From the NCBI RefSeq assembly GCF_000160035.2, contig NZ_KI535367.1, forward strand, positions 124,001 through 188,000: a DNA stretch of 64,000 nucleotides. Direction: 5' to 3'. The notes beneath the pieces are model-generated. The model made no database searches. It was not told the origin of the DNA and was given only the letters and a program-made list of their open reading frames with translations. The stretch is from Catonella morbi ATCC 51271. Lineage in GTDB: Bacteria > Bacillota > Clostridia > Lachnospirales > Lachnospiraceae. Shown piece after piece: positions 1-7,358 of this stretch. Both the position numbers and the translations under genes were made by a program. The first letter of the stretch is position 1; each line of letters begins with the position of its first letter.

Positions 1-1
1 A

Positions 2-190
2 GCTATCGGTAATATGATTTGCGTTAACAATATTGTTTCCGTCTGTGCAACTACAGGTACAAATGGAAATGAAGGTAAGATTATTCGTACTAATATAGGA
101 CCTTGCTTAATGTACGCCTGTATTGTAGCAATTATAGTGGGTGTGCTGTTGGGAATAGGAGTGAATCCGATGCCGGAACTACTGAAGTAA
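2..190 (+). CDS. lldP: L-lactate permease, C-terminal fragment
   Basis: Only the last 62 residues are inside the window, in frame from base 2 to a TAA ending at 190. The visible stretch begins AIGNMICVNNIVSVCATTG, the conserved end of LldP/LctP lactate permeases, followed by one hydrophobic membrane segment (about YACIVAIIVGVLLGIGV) and a short tail. The family imports lactate with protons across the cytoplasmic membrane. The GntR-type regulator about 570 bp downstream resembles LldR/LutR lactate regulators, which fits, but the permease's own promoter lies outside the window. The family call rests on a short piece; the rest of the gene cannot be assessed. Confidence 0.8.
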   Translation, partial: AIGNMICVNNIVSVCATTGTNGNEGKIIRTNIGPCLMYACIVAIIVGVLLGIGVNPMPELLK

Positions 191-240
191 TATTACAGTT
201 AAAGGTAAACTATTCACAATATTAATAAGTTTGGCTTTGG

Positions 241-296
241 AATAAATAAAAAAGGCTGATTATATCAAGTTTTGCATTCTTGATGTAATCAGCCTT
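241..296 (-). terminator. Rho-independent terminator of the 57-aa gene (minus strand)
   Basis: An 18-bp stem (252-269 with 279-296, one G-T pair) surrounds a 9-nt loop. Read on the minus strand it is followed by a T-rich run (complement of 241-251), so it ends the small minus-strand gene at 317-490. On the plus strand there is no T run after the stem, so it is a weaker stop for the lactate permease transcript. Confidence 0.8.
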
Positions 297-316
297 ATAC
301 TATGATAATAAAGGAA

Positions 317-490
317 TCAATATGCTCTATATAATTTGCAAAACATACCACCCATCTGAATAAAATTTTTTTGTTGTTTTGTATTTTCCTTTGTTTTATT
401 TTTTAAAGAACTAAGCTGCACTTTAGCACCTATTATCATAAACAAAATACAAATTATATAGAATATTAAACAATTCATAATACTCATCAT
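317..490 (-). CDS. Small single-span membrane protein (57 aa), unknown function
   Basis: The protein starts MMSIMNCLIFYIICILFMII: one N-terminal transmembrane segment, then a basic hydrophilic tail with several Lys, Thr and Gln residues. I chose the ATG at 490 because AAAGGGGG lies six bases upstream; the longer reading frame up to 523 would place that ribosome binding site inside the gene. A near-consensus promoter (565-593), a GntR-type operator just downstream of it (539-555) and a terminator (241-296) make it a complete one-gene unit. That argues it is real although I recognise no family. Its position beside a lactate permease and an LldR-like regulator suggests, as inference only, a membrane accessory role in the same metabolism. 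Confidence 0.6.
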   Translation of the reverse strand: MMSIMNCLIFYIICILFMIIGAKVQLSSLKNKTKENTKQQKNFIQMGGMFCKLYRAY

Positions 491-538
491 AATGAGCCCC
501 CTTTTTCCATAGAAAATAATCATATATAATACGTTTTA

Positions 539-555
539 AATTGGTACTACCTCTT
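539..555 (-). promoter_or_regulatory. GntR/FadR-type operator 2
   Basis: On the minus strand the site reads AAGAGGTAGTACCAATT, matching 15 of 17 bases of the palindrome at 711-727. It lies about 10 bp beyond the -10 box of the promoter at 565-593, so a bound repressor would block the start of transcription. FadR-family regulators such as LldR/LutR bind TGGTNNNACCA-type sites; here one half-site is degenerate (AGGT). Confidence 0.6.
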
Positions 556-564
556 GTTGATTTT

Positions 565-593
565 AATATATAACTTTGCTTTGATTTTGTCAA
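565..593 (-). promoter_or_regulatory. Sigma-A-type promoter for the 57-aa gene
   Basis: On the minus strand TTGACA (593-588) is followed by exactly 17 bases and TATATT (570-565). It lies about 75 bp upstream of the start codon at 490 and directly upstream of operator 2. Confidence 0.75.
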
Positions 594-710
594 GACTAAT
601 TGCATAAATTAATATAACTATTTTGTGCTGAATTTCAAAACATTATAATTCTAACCTATATATAATATATAGAGTAAGATAAATTGAACAATATAACAAT
701 AAAATAAAAG

Positions 711-727
711 AAGTGGTAGTACCACTT
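711..727. promoter_or_regulatory. GntR/FadR-type operator 1
   Basis: AAGTGGTAGTACCACTT is a perfect palindrome (8-bp arms around one base) containing TGGTNNNACCA, the recognition pattern of LldR/LutR-type GntR regulators. It lies just past the stop of the GntR gene at 760, with its centre 172 bp from operator 2, a spacing that would allow DNA looping between two bound dimers. Confidence 0.65.
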
Positions 728-759
728 AAGGTTAAAACTATTATAGATACAAATTATTA

Positions 760-1431
760 TTACCAAACATTTTTTTCGATAATAGAATAATGCTCCTCTA
801 TTGCTCGTATTCCTTCAACCTTATTTTCTTCAGCGAGGCTTTTGTATATACGAAGATGGGCTTCATGAAGATGTTGCATTCCTAGGTTATCCATATCAGA
901 AAGGACATCCCGCACCCAGTCAAGATAAACCTTTGATATACTACCCATAACTATATCAAGTATCTGATTTTCAGCCATTGAGACTAACAGACGGTGGAAC
1001 TTAGTATCTCTTTTTATTTGCTCTTCTAAAGGCTGACTTAAAAAATCTTTCAGAATAACACTTAACTTTTCAATATATACAGTTTTATTCTTATTTTCAA
1101 AAGCAAGTTCATATACTGATAATTCTATGCTTTTTCTGAAAGAAATTATTTCTTTCATACTTATGGATCTAAGTAAAATCATTGATTCAAATGATCTTTG
1201 CATATTTTCTGAGATTGAGCCTGATATATAATTTCCGGAGCCATGGAGACTTTTAATAATGCCCATATCTTCAAGCGAACGTAGTCCCTCTCTGACAGAG
1301 TTACGGCTTAGTTCTAAAATGTTTGTCAATTGTCTCTCTGAAGGAAGTTCACTTCCGATTTTGAGGTTACCGCTTTGTATAAGTTCAAGTACATAGTTTA
1401 TAACTTTTTCAAAACCACGGGTTGTTGACAT
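760..1431 (-). CDS. GntR family regulator, FadR/FCD subfamily (LldR/LutR-like)
   Basis: The 223-residue protein has an N-terminal winged helix (about 8-70; SELPSERQLTNILELSRNSV and the wing HGSGNYIS) and an all-helical FCD effector domain (about 90-215). The FCD metal-site pattern is visible as RDTKFH, HEAHLRIYKSL and EEH. FadR-type regulators respond to small acids such as lactate, pyruvate or gluconate. Its ribosome binding site is GGAGG, and it starts 30 bp after the PucR gene, so the two form one minus-strand operon. Two matching operators downstream, next to the lactate permease, make lactate or a related acid the likely signal. The ligand is inferred; the family is clear. Confidence 0.88.
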   Translation of the reverse strand: MSTTRGFEKVINYVLELIQSGNLKIGSELPSERQLTNILELSRNSVREGLRSLEDMGIIKSLHGSGNYISGSISENMQRSFESMILLRSISMKEIISFRKSIELSVYELAFENKNKTVYIEKLSVILKDFLSQPLEEQIKRDTKFHRLLVSMAENQILDIVMGSISKVYLDWVRDVLSDMDNLGMQHLHEAHLRIYKSLAEENKVEGIRAIEEHYSIIEKNVW

Positions 1432-1461
1432 AGCTTATTTTCCTCCGATAAGTTATATAAA

Positions 1462-3018
1462 TTAGCTGAAAATATCAGGATTCTTAGTAGCTAAAATATT
1501 AAATGATAATAAAAGATTATTCATCTGTATGGGATTTTCATAATCTAATGCGAATGTAGTGGCAATGCGCTCTAACCTGTAAAACATAGTGTTCCTATGT
1601 GTATGAAGAATATTAGCGACGGTTGTACCGTTCTTAAAATTTTTCAGATAGAGCAGCAAAGTATACGCATATTTTGTTCTGTTCATTTTGTCATATTGAA
1701 CAATATCTTTTGCAACAGGTATACAAAAAAAATCTACATCTTCATCTGAAAGTCGTGTATAAAAAAAGTGCTGTTCACGGTAGGCATCGTAATCAAACCA
1801 GATTCCGTTTACATCTAGGATCGAACTGAGTTTTCTGGCGGCAATACATTGTTCATAAGCCTTTTTAAGGAAGATTATACTCGCAAATTCTGTGGATAAT
1901 GCACATTTATAGAATCCTTTTTCTTTGATGTATTTATACAAGGACGACCGACTTTTATAAAGATTTTCCCTGCCATAAAGAAATACAAGAATTTCAGTCC
2001 CTGCAAGTATTACAGGGCGATGTGTTGACTCCCTTAACTCATGTACGGTGGTTAACATTTCCTGATAACTTACAATACCGTCTGTATATATCAGTAGAAG
2101 ATAATTTTCAGGTTGCATAAGAAAATTAAGTTCCTTGGCTCTTGTAAAAAGTCTGTATTGATCGCTTTCTTTTCCTAAAATAACTTCTTCAACAAGGCTT
2201 CTTGGGGTGTCCTGTCTAAGGTTGTGATACTGCGATATCATAAAATACTGGAAAAATGATGAAGTAAAGTATACTACAGCCTTATCAGAATTTTTAAAGC
2301 TTTTACCATTTTCTAAAACTTCTAAAATATATGAGTTGGTCTGGCTCCCGTCCAAACCTGTTATAAGCCTGGCAGGAATTCCGTCTTTTTCATAAAGTAC
2401 AGGATATTCCATTGCAAGAAGCATATCGGGAAGATCCTGATTTAGATAATTCTGTACAGTGGAGCAATCATTACTTGATTTTTGCATGAGTAAATATTCC
2501 CATACAATGTCAGTTATATCTTCATCAGATCCGCTATGTGCAATAAGATTATGCTTATTGTCAAATATGGCAATTGGATGTTCTATGTATTCTGAAACTA
2601 AGTTCAGATAGCGGCTTAGGCGATTTTCTTTTTCCAATTCCCATAAAAGAGAAGTACTGATAGATTTAAACTTGTCTATTGCCTGAAAAAAGCCCTGAAT
2701 ATACTTAGTTAAAAGAAAAGTATCCAAATCTGAATTGATAAGAATGACATTTGAACAAATGTCTTTATAATTTTTTACATCAGTTATTAATGGAGTGAGA
2801 ACCAAAAAATTTGAGTTTTCTTTAAGTATTTCCATTTCATTTTCATTTGTAATCGTAAGTATATACAGTATTTCAGGGTTGAATTTCTTTATATCGTTAC
2901 TGGAAAATTCAAAATCTGTAAGTTTTAATTTGGTGGCTTTTTCAGATTCAATAAGGATAGGAAGAAACTGAGAAAGGTGTAATGTTAACTTTTGCATTGA
3001 CGTATTTACAATATCCAT
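1462..3018 (-). CDS. PucR/CdaR family transcriptional regulator
   Basis: This is a 518-residue regulator. The C-terminal PucR-type helix-turn-helix is clear: LLLYLKNFKNG, then LHTHRNTMFYRLERI (about 460-495). The N-terminal half is a PucR-like sensory region, and the middle carries a GGDEF-like CdaR fold without a catalytic motif. Such proteins usually activate nearby catabolic genes in response to a small molecule. It is divergent from the esterase cluster starting at 3198, across a 180-bp AT-rich gap with a 21-bp inverted repeat, so that cluster is its most likely target. The GntR gene follows it in the same operon. The start at 3018 has an AGGT-type ribosome binding site (GGAGGTAAAAC on the minus strand). 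Confidence 0.85.
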   Translation of the reverse strand: MDIVNTSMQKLTLHLSQFLPILIESEKATKLKLTDFEFSSNDIKKFNPEILYILTITNENEMEILKENSNFLVLTPLITDVKNYKDICSNVILINSDLDTFLLTKYIQGFFQAIDKFKSISTSLLWELEKENRLSRYLNLVSEYIEHPIAIFDNKHNLIAHSGSDEDITDIVWEYLLMQKSSNDCSTVQNYLNQDLPDMLLAMEYPVLYEKDGIPARLITGLDGSQTNSYILEVLENGKSFKNSDKAVVYFTSSFFQYFMISQYHNLRQDTPRSLVEEVILGKESDQYRLFTRAKELNFLMQPENYLLLIYTDGIVSYQEMLTTVHELRESTHRPVILAGTEILVFLYGRENLYKSRSSLYKYIKEKGFYKCALSTEFASIIFLKKAYEQCIAARKLSSILDVNGIWFDYDAYREQHFFYTRLSDEDVDFFCIPVAKDIVQYDKMNRTKYAYTLLLYLKNFKNGTTVANILHTHRNTMFYRLERIATTFALDYENPIQMNNLLLSFNILATKNPDIFS

Positions 3019-3143
3019 GTTTTACCTCCGTTGTATACACAATAATGGTTGAACATTTGTACAAATTAGACATATTTTTTTTGATTTTTATCCATTGTCT
3101 TTATTTTTAAAAAATGTTTTAATAGAAATATCAAATAAATTAT

Positions 3144-3164
3144 GCAAATTATATAAAAATTTGC
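3144..3164. promoter_or_regulatory. Inverted repeat in the divergent PucR/esterase promoter region
   Basis: GCAAATT and AATTTGC are separated by seven bases inside the 180-bp intergenic region shared by the divergent regulator and the esterase cluster. It is a candidate binding site for PucR, GntR or the TetR protein of the cluster. The region is very AT-rich, so a chance palindrome cannot be excluded. Confidence 0.35.
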
Positions 3165-3197
3165 AATTATTTACTATAATATAATGGAGGTGTAGCA

Positions 3198-4358
3198 ATG
3201 TCAAATGCAAATTTCACAAAGACAGCAAACAAAGAAGGCATTATTGTTGAGAAAAGTCGCATAGTTGATCTGAATGATCCTAAATGGGCTCATCCTGATG
3301 GTGCTGAATTATGGTATGTGGATCCGGCACTTAATGCAGGATCAATTGCAATGTATGATCCGACTGTTTCCAGTGAAGAAAAATTGAAAAATGGAAATGA
3401 ACGCCAAAAGTCGTATATGGATCAGTGGTGGAATGCAGAACATACTTGTGAGATTACAAAGCATATGGTATCGGGATGCCCTGAAGAACCTAATACTGAA
3501 GTTGAAGTTTGGGTTGTAAAACCAAAAAATCTTAAAAAAAGAAAAAATCGTGTCATGTTCTATATCATCGGTGGCGGAATCTATGCTATCAACCCCAATT
3601 CCTATCCTATAGAGAAGCTTTGTGAGGATCATTGTGCTGTAGGTATTGTTGTTATTTACCGTATGAGCTGGCAGGCACAGTATCCGGCAGCAATTAACGA
3701 TTTACATGCGGGATATAAATGGATGTATGAAAATGCCGATGAACTTGGAATACATTCAGATAAAGTCGTACTATCCGGTTCAAGTTCAGGTGGACATCTT
3801 GCACTTTCTCTTGCATTCCGTCTTAAACGTTATGGATATAGCCCTAGAGGTATTGTTACAGTATCTGCGCAGACAGATGATATTGAGAAAGAAGGAGAAG
3901 GTTGGTATACAGGTATTTGGGATTCAGTAGAACAGCATGATGCACTTATGCAGTATTTAGGCAGAAACTTCAATTCAGTCAGAGTTGGACCGGAAGCTAT
4001 GCCAAATCATGCTACAGTTGAAGACTGTATAGGATTCCCACCAACTTTTATGCATCAGAGTGAAATGGATCCGGATATTTTGAGAAATCTTGAATTTTAT
4101 AGCAAACTTATACGTGCGCATTGCTTTACTGAATTGCATGTATATGGAGGAGCAATTCATAATAATGCTGTGTGGGCGGTTGTGAAATCTTGTGGTGAAC
4201 CAAATGATTATTCACAGCAGGTTGCAGACCTTTTCAACAATGAACTGGAATATTGCTATAAATATGACTTAAGAAGACCTTGGGTTGTGGAAGAATATAA
4301 GAGGGCTTTTTGTGAAAAATTTAACCTGCCTGTTCCTGAAACTAATGAAAAGGAATAA
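3198..4358 (+). CDS. Alpha/beta hydrolase (HSL-like esterase), copy 1
   Basis: This 386-residue cytoplasmic enzyme has an HSL/acetyl-esterase type alpha/beta hydrolase fold. The nucleophile elbow is GSSSGG with Ser196; Asp291 (EMDPD) and His321 (GAIHNN) complete a plausible triad. The usual HGGG oxyanion motif reads IIGGG, with the His replaced by Ile. About 95 residues precede the core (DPKWAHPDGAELWYVDP), and the C-terminus ends in a YDLRRPW motif; both ends are shared with the second copy at 5507. GGAGG sits ahead of the ATG at 3198. It heads an operon with a 138-residue partner, a TetR regulator, a second esterase and a second partner. The substrate is unknown; a carboxylic ester or amide is likely. 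Confidence 0.85.
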   Translation: MSNANFTKTANKEGIIVEKSRIVDLNDPKWAHPDGAELWYVDPALNAGSIAMYDPTVSSEEKLKNGNERQKSYMDQWWNAEHTCEITKHMVSGCPEEPNTEVEVWVVKPKNLKKRKNRVMFYIIGGGIYAINPNSYPIEKLCEDHCAVGIVVIYRMSWQAQYPAAINDLHAGYKWMYENADELGIHSDKVVLSGSSSGGHLALSLAFRLKRYGYSPRGIVTVSAQTDDIEKEGEGWYTGIWDSVEQHDALMQYLGRNFNSVRVGPEAMPNHATVEDCIGFPPTFMHQSEMDPDILRNLEFYSKLIRAHCFTELHVYGGAIHNNAVWAVVKSCGEPNDYSQQVADLFNNELEYCYKYDLRRPWVVEEYKRAFCEKFNLPVPETNEKE

Positions 4359-4400
4359 AATTTTATAAAAAATCTAATCAGATAAAGGAGGAGGAATGCT

Positions 4401-4817
4401 ATGAAGGTCGAATTTTATGAGTATGACGGTAAAGGCTATATAGTTGATCCGGAAAGTGACACAAAAGAGCGCACAGTGATTTTGCTTGGAAAACAGATAG
4501 TGAAATGCAATCCACGTAAAGTTGTAATCTATGTAACCGGAGGAGCTGTGGATGAAAAATATGCCAAACTTGAAGAATTAAAGGCATATTGTGGTGATAA
4601 TAAAGTCGTATTTGTTTGCCCTAAAGCTGATAATTGCGATGCATTGGTAGAAACATATAAATATATTACAAAGAATTATCTTGATCTTAATATAAAACCA
4701 CAAGAGATGAGTATTAAGTCAGATGCTTCTCATAGAGAAGTTGCAACTGAGCTTGCAGATTATATTTTAGATGAGTTTGATATGGACTTTGGTGAAACGG
4801 AAATATTTGAATTATAA
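4401..4817 (+). CDS. Esterase-partner protein 1: probable inactive half alpha/beta hydrolase
   Basis: The 138-residue soluble protein is a clear paralogue of the protein at 6675-7091 (both start VEFYEY, contain VIYVTGG and DNKVVF). By eye it aligns with the first half of the neighbouring esterases: VVIYVTGG matches the strand and oxyanion glycines, KVVFVCP the next strand, and YKYITKNYLDLNI the helix that in the esterase reads YKWMYENADELGI. Where the esterase has GSSSGGHLA, this protein has SDASHREVA, so the nucleophile Ser is gone, and no Asp or His region follows. It probably binds or regulates rather than catalyses. The start follows a GGAGGAGG site. I know of no named family; the relationship is inferred from manual alignment. 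Confidence 0.65.
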   Translation: MKVEFYEYDGKGYIVDPESDTKERTVILLGKQIVKCNPRKVVIYVTGGAVDEKYAKLEELKAYCGDNKVVFVCPKADNCDALVETYKYITKNYLDLNIKPQEMSIKSDASHREVATELADYILDEFDMDFGETEIFEL

Positions 4818-4871
4818 TTTATAATCTGTATGGTATCACAGTAACCAAAGTAAAAGAAGAGGAGGATGAGA

Positions 4872-5480
4872 ATGGCAAATCATGCAGAATTGGTTAAAAA
4901 AGTTATTGCTGGTGAGTTTGAAAAAATGCTCAGATTAAACTCGTTTTCCGATATATTTATAATGGATTTGGTTACAACCTGTGGAATCAGCAGAAACACA
5001 TTTTATTATTATTTTAAGGATAAATATGACCTGATGAATCATATTGCAGTAGCAGATATAGCAAGTATGGAAGCAAGACAAACAGAGGAGATAACCTTTG
5101 GTGAAGTAGTATTATCTGTATGCGGAATGATGTTTTATCGAAGAAAATTTTACTATCCATGTTTACAATATAGCGGACAAAATTCTCTTTATGAATTTTT
5201 GAATGAATATTTTGCTGCCAGATGGCTTGAGATAGTTTCCTCTCCTAAAACTTTTGATGAAACCGATGAAATGTCTACAGATAAACTGGTTGCAGGGATG
5301 AAGTCCTTTGCGGTTGTTGGTAAGATTAAGGAATGGGTTAAAATGGGAATGACAGAAAAACAATTTAAAAGTTTTGAAAAAATACGAGATATATTAAATG
5401 ATGAAGCAGCATGTTATCAGTTTTGTCCTAAAGAACAGTATACTGTGGTAGAAAGCAGGGAAATGAAAATAGTATCATAA
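4872..5480 (+). CDS. TetR/AcrR family transcriptional regulator
   Basis: The protein has 202 residues from the ATG at 4872; the ATG six bases earlier touches the ribosome binding site AGAGGAGG and is less likely. The N-terminal TetR helix-turn-helix is clear: SDIFIMDLVTTCGISRNTFYYYFKDKYDL. The C-terminal ligand domain contains VAGMKSFAVVGKIKEWVKMGM, typical of the DhaS-like TetR subgroup. It lies between the two esterase modules on the same strand, 54 bp after the first partner gene and 26 bp before the second esterase, so it probably controls the cluster in response to its substrate or product. Confidence 0.88.
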   Translation: MANHAELVKKVIAGEFEKMLRLNSFSDIFIMDLVTTCGISRNTFYYYFKDKYDLMNHIAVADIASMEARQTEEITFGEVVLSVCGMMFYRRKFYYPCLQYSGQNSLYEFLNEYFAARWLEIVSSPKTFDETDEMSTDKLVAGMKSFAVVGKIKEWVKMGMTEKQFKSFEKIRDILNDEAACYQFCPKEQYTVVESREMKIVS

Positions 5481-5506
5481 ACTTAAATGTATAAAAGGAG
5501 GTTTTT

Positions 5507-6601
5507 ATGGGACTGAAAAATTTTAGAATTCGTGATGATGCAAAATGGGGACATCCTGAGCTTGAAGTAGCTTATGCACTTATGGGAAATTCTGTTGGTT
5601 ATGCGGAGGTATTACTTAATGATGATCTTTCATTTGAAGAACGTCAGGAATTTGCAGCACATGCAGAAGATGGATTTGCGGAATATCTCCCACCTTATGA
5701 TCTTACACGCACCACAGAGTATGAGGCTCCGGGCTGTATAGATGAACCGGATGCACCTCCGGTAAAAGTGGTAGTTGCCCAGCCGAAAGGTGAGCGCCGT
5801 TATAAAAAGAATAGTCCATGTATACTCATTATCCCGGGGGGTGGACTTACAACTTGTTTTAGATTTACAGCAGCTATAGAAGATTGGGCAGATAAATTTG
5901 GAGTTCCGGTAGCAACACTTACATATCGTACTCTTGTTCAGGGAGTTACTTATCCTGCTCCGGTGAATGATTGTGAAGCTGCATATAATTTCCTGGTAGA
6001 ACATGCGAAAGAACTTGGTATAAGTCCTAATAAGATAATTCTTCATGGAAACAGTTCTGGTGGTCACTTATCACTTGCACTTTCACACAGACTTAAAAAA
6101 CGCGGTATCACACCTAGAGGCTGCCTTGTATGGGTTCCTATTATTGATGACCGTCCACTTCCGCAGTATCGTTCACAAAGTATAAATTCAGCTTTTTGGG
6201 GTGGTTCAGATTCAGCTACTTCAGCAAGACTTTATCTCGGGAAGCTTAATAACTCAGTTGATGTTCCGCCGGAAGCTTTTCCGGGACGAGCTACAGTTGA
6301 AGACTGTGTGGGACTCCCTCCAACATTCATACATGCAATGATGAATGATGCCGGTCTTGATCAGGCGTTTGATTATGCAAGCAAACTTACTGCGGCAGGA
6401 GTATATGCCGAAATACATGCTTGGGGCGGAAGTCAGCATTGCTCATTGTCAACGGCGGCAAACGTTATGGATAAGGATGATCCTGACGCGGAATATGCCC
6501 AGTTATTTAATGCTGTCAATGCCAAAGAACTTAAGGATATGTTTGAATATGACTTACGCCGCCCTTGGACAGTTGAAGAGTTTAATAAAGCAGATGAATA
6601 A
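5507..6601 (+). CDS. Alpha/beta hydrolase (HSL-like esterase), copy 2
   Basis: This 364-residue paralogue of the esterase at 3198 keeps the same order of motifs: an N-terminal extension beginning with DDAKWGHPE, an oxyanion region IIPGGG (the His of HGGG is Pro here), GNSSGG with nucleophile Ser183, Asp281 (MNDAGLD), His311 (GSQHC) and the terminal YDLRRPW. An AAAGGAGG site precedes the ATG. Active-site surroundings differ from copy 1 (PGGG versus IGGG, SQHC versus AIHN), so the two probably act on related but different substrates. It is followed by the second partner gene at 6675. Confidence 0.85.
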   Translation: MGLKNFRIRDDAKWGHPELEVAYALMGNSVGYAEVLLNDDLSFEERQEFAAHAEDGFAEYLPPYDLTRTTEYEAPGCIDEPDAPPVKVVVAQPKGERRYKKNSPCILIIPGGGLTTCFRFTAAIEDWADKFGVPVATLTYRTLVQGVTYPAPVNDCEAAYNFLVEHAKELGISPNKIILHGNSSGGHLSLALSHRLKKRGITPRGCLVWVPIIDDRPLPQYRSQSINSAFWGGSDSATSARLYLGKLNNSVDVPPEAFPGRATVEDCVGLPPTFIHAMMNDAGLDQAFDYASKLTAAGVYAEIHAWGGSQHCSLSTAANVMDKDDPDAEYAQLFNAVNAKELKDMFEYDLRRPWTVEEFNKADE

Positions 6602-6674
6602 TTGAATTTGACTTTAATATTAACGAATTACTTAAATGGATAAATGTAATCAGTTTTAGAGGAAGGAGATTATG

Positions 6675-7091
6675 ATGGTAGAATTTTATGAATATGAAGG
6701 GCTCGGAACTGTAGTTGATCCTGAAAGTGAAACAAAAGAAGTGTTTATACCGTCTCCGCCTACAATGGCTACTTTGAAGATAAATCCAAGGCCGGTTGTA
6801 ATATATGTAACAGGTGGCAAGGTTATAGAAGGATATGAGGGACTTGAGGCATTAAAGAAGCATTGTGAAGACAATAAGGTTGTATTTATGTGTCCTACAT
6901 CAACAGATGCTGAAGAAGTTGCAAAAACTTTTGACTATATTCAGAAGAACACAAAGAACTTAAATGTGAAGAGAGATGAGCTTACTGTTATGGCACTTCC
7001 GGAATTGATGGAGGTTGCACAAGAAATAGTGGATTATTTTGTTGATGAAAAAGATGCTGATGTTGATGATGCAACTGAATTTTCAATTTGA
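6675..7091 (+). CDS. Esterase-partner protein 2: probable inactive half alpha/beta hydrolase
   Basis: The protein has 138 residues from the second of two adjacent ATGs, chosen because GGAAGGAG then lies at the right distance and the N-terminus lines up with partner 1. It shares VEFYEY, VDPES, VIYVTGG and DNKVVF with the protein at 4401. The position that holds the nucleophile Ser in the esterases falls in TVMALPELMEVA, with no GxSxG. The last residues are acidic (DEKDADVDDATE). The esterase + partner order is repeated exactly, which implies duplication of a two-gene unit and a joint function. No established family is recognised. Confidence 0.65.
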   Translation: MVEFYEYEGLGTVVDPESETKEVFIPSPPTMATLKINPRPVVIYVTGGKVIEGYEGLEALKKHCEDNKVVFMCPTSTDAEEVAKTFDYIQKNTKNLNVKRDELTVMALPELMEVAQEIVDYFVDEKDADVDDATEFSI

Positions 7092-7138
7092 TTAGAAAGT
7101 CTTACCTCACTAAGTCCCAGTAGTTGGGATATATTTGG

Positions 7139-7168
7139 GCGGGATACAAAAGTGTCCTGCTCTTTTTG
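7139..7168 (+). terminator. Terminator after the esterase cluster
   Basis: GCGGGATAC and GTGTCCTGC pair across a four-base loop (two G-T pairs) and are followed by TCTTTTTG. It lies 48 bp after the stop of the last cluster gene. Confidence 0.7.
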
Positions 7169-7254
7169 TATATCACGATAAAAACAAACCACCTGCTGAG
7201 ATGATGGTTATGATATATTGGTAAATTCTATGATAAATTTAGAAGTCTTAGCGC

Positions 7255-7281
7255 TAATTGCTAAAGCAATTCATTTTTTTT
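7255..7281 (+). terminator. Second terminator-like hairpin before the disulfide reductase
   Basis: AATTGC-TAAA-GCAATT is followed by CA and a run of eight T. The stem is short. It separates the esterase cluster from the gene at 7359. Confidence 0.4.
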
Positions 7282-7358
7282 CAAAAAATACTGGTCTAAA
7301 ACAACAAAAGGTGGTAGAATTAACTTATATATTCTGATTAAGAAAAGAGGACAAAACA

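Noticed and set aside
423-605. Minus-strand 60-codon frame over the promoter/operator region
   Set aside because: It spans the TTGACA/TATATT promoter and operator 2, has no ribosome binding site, and overlaps the better-supported 57-aa gene.
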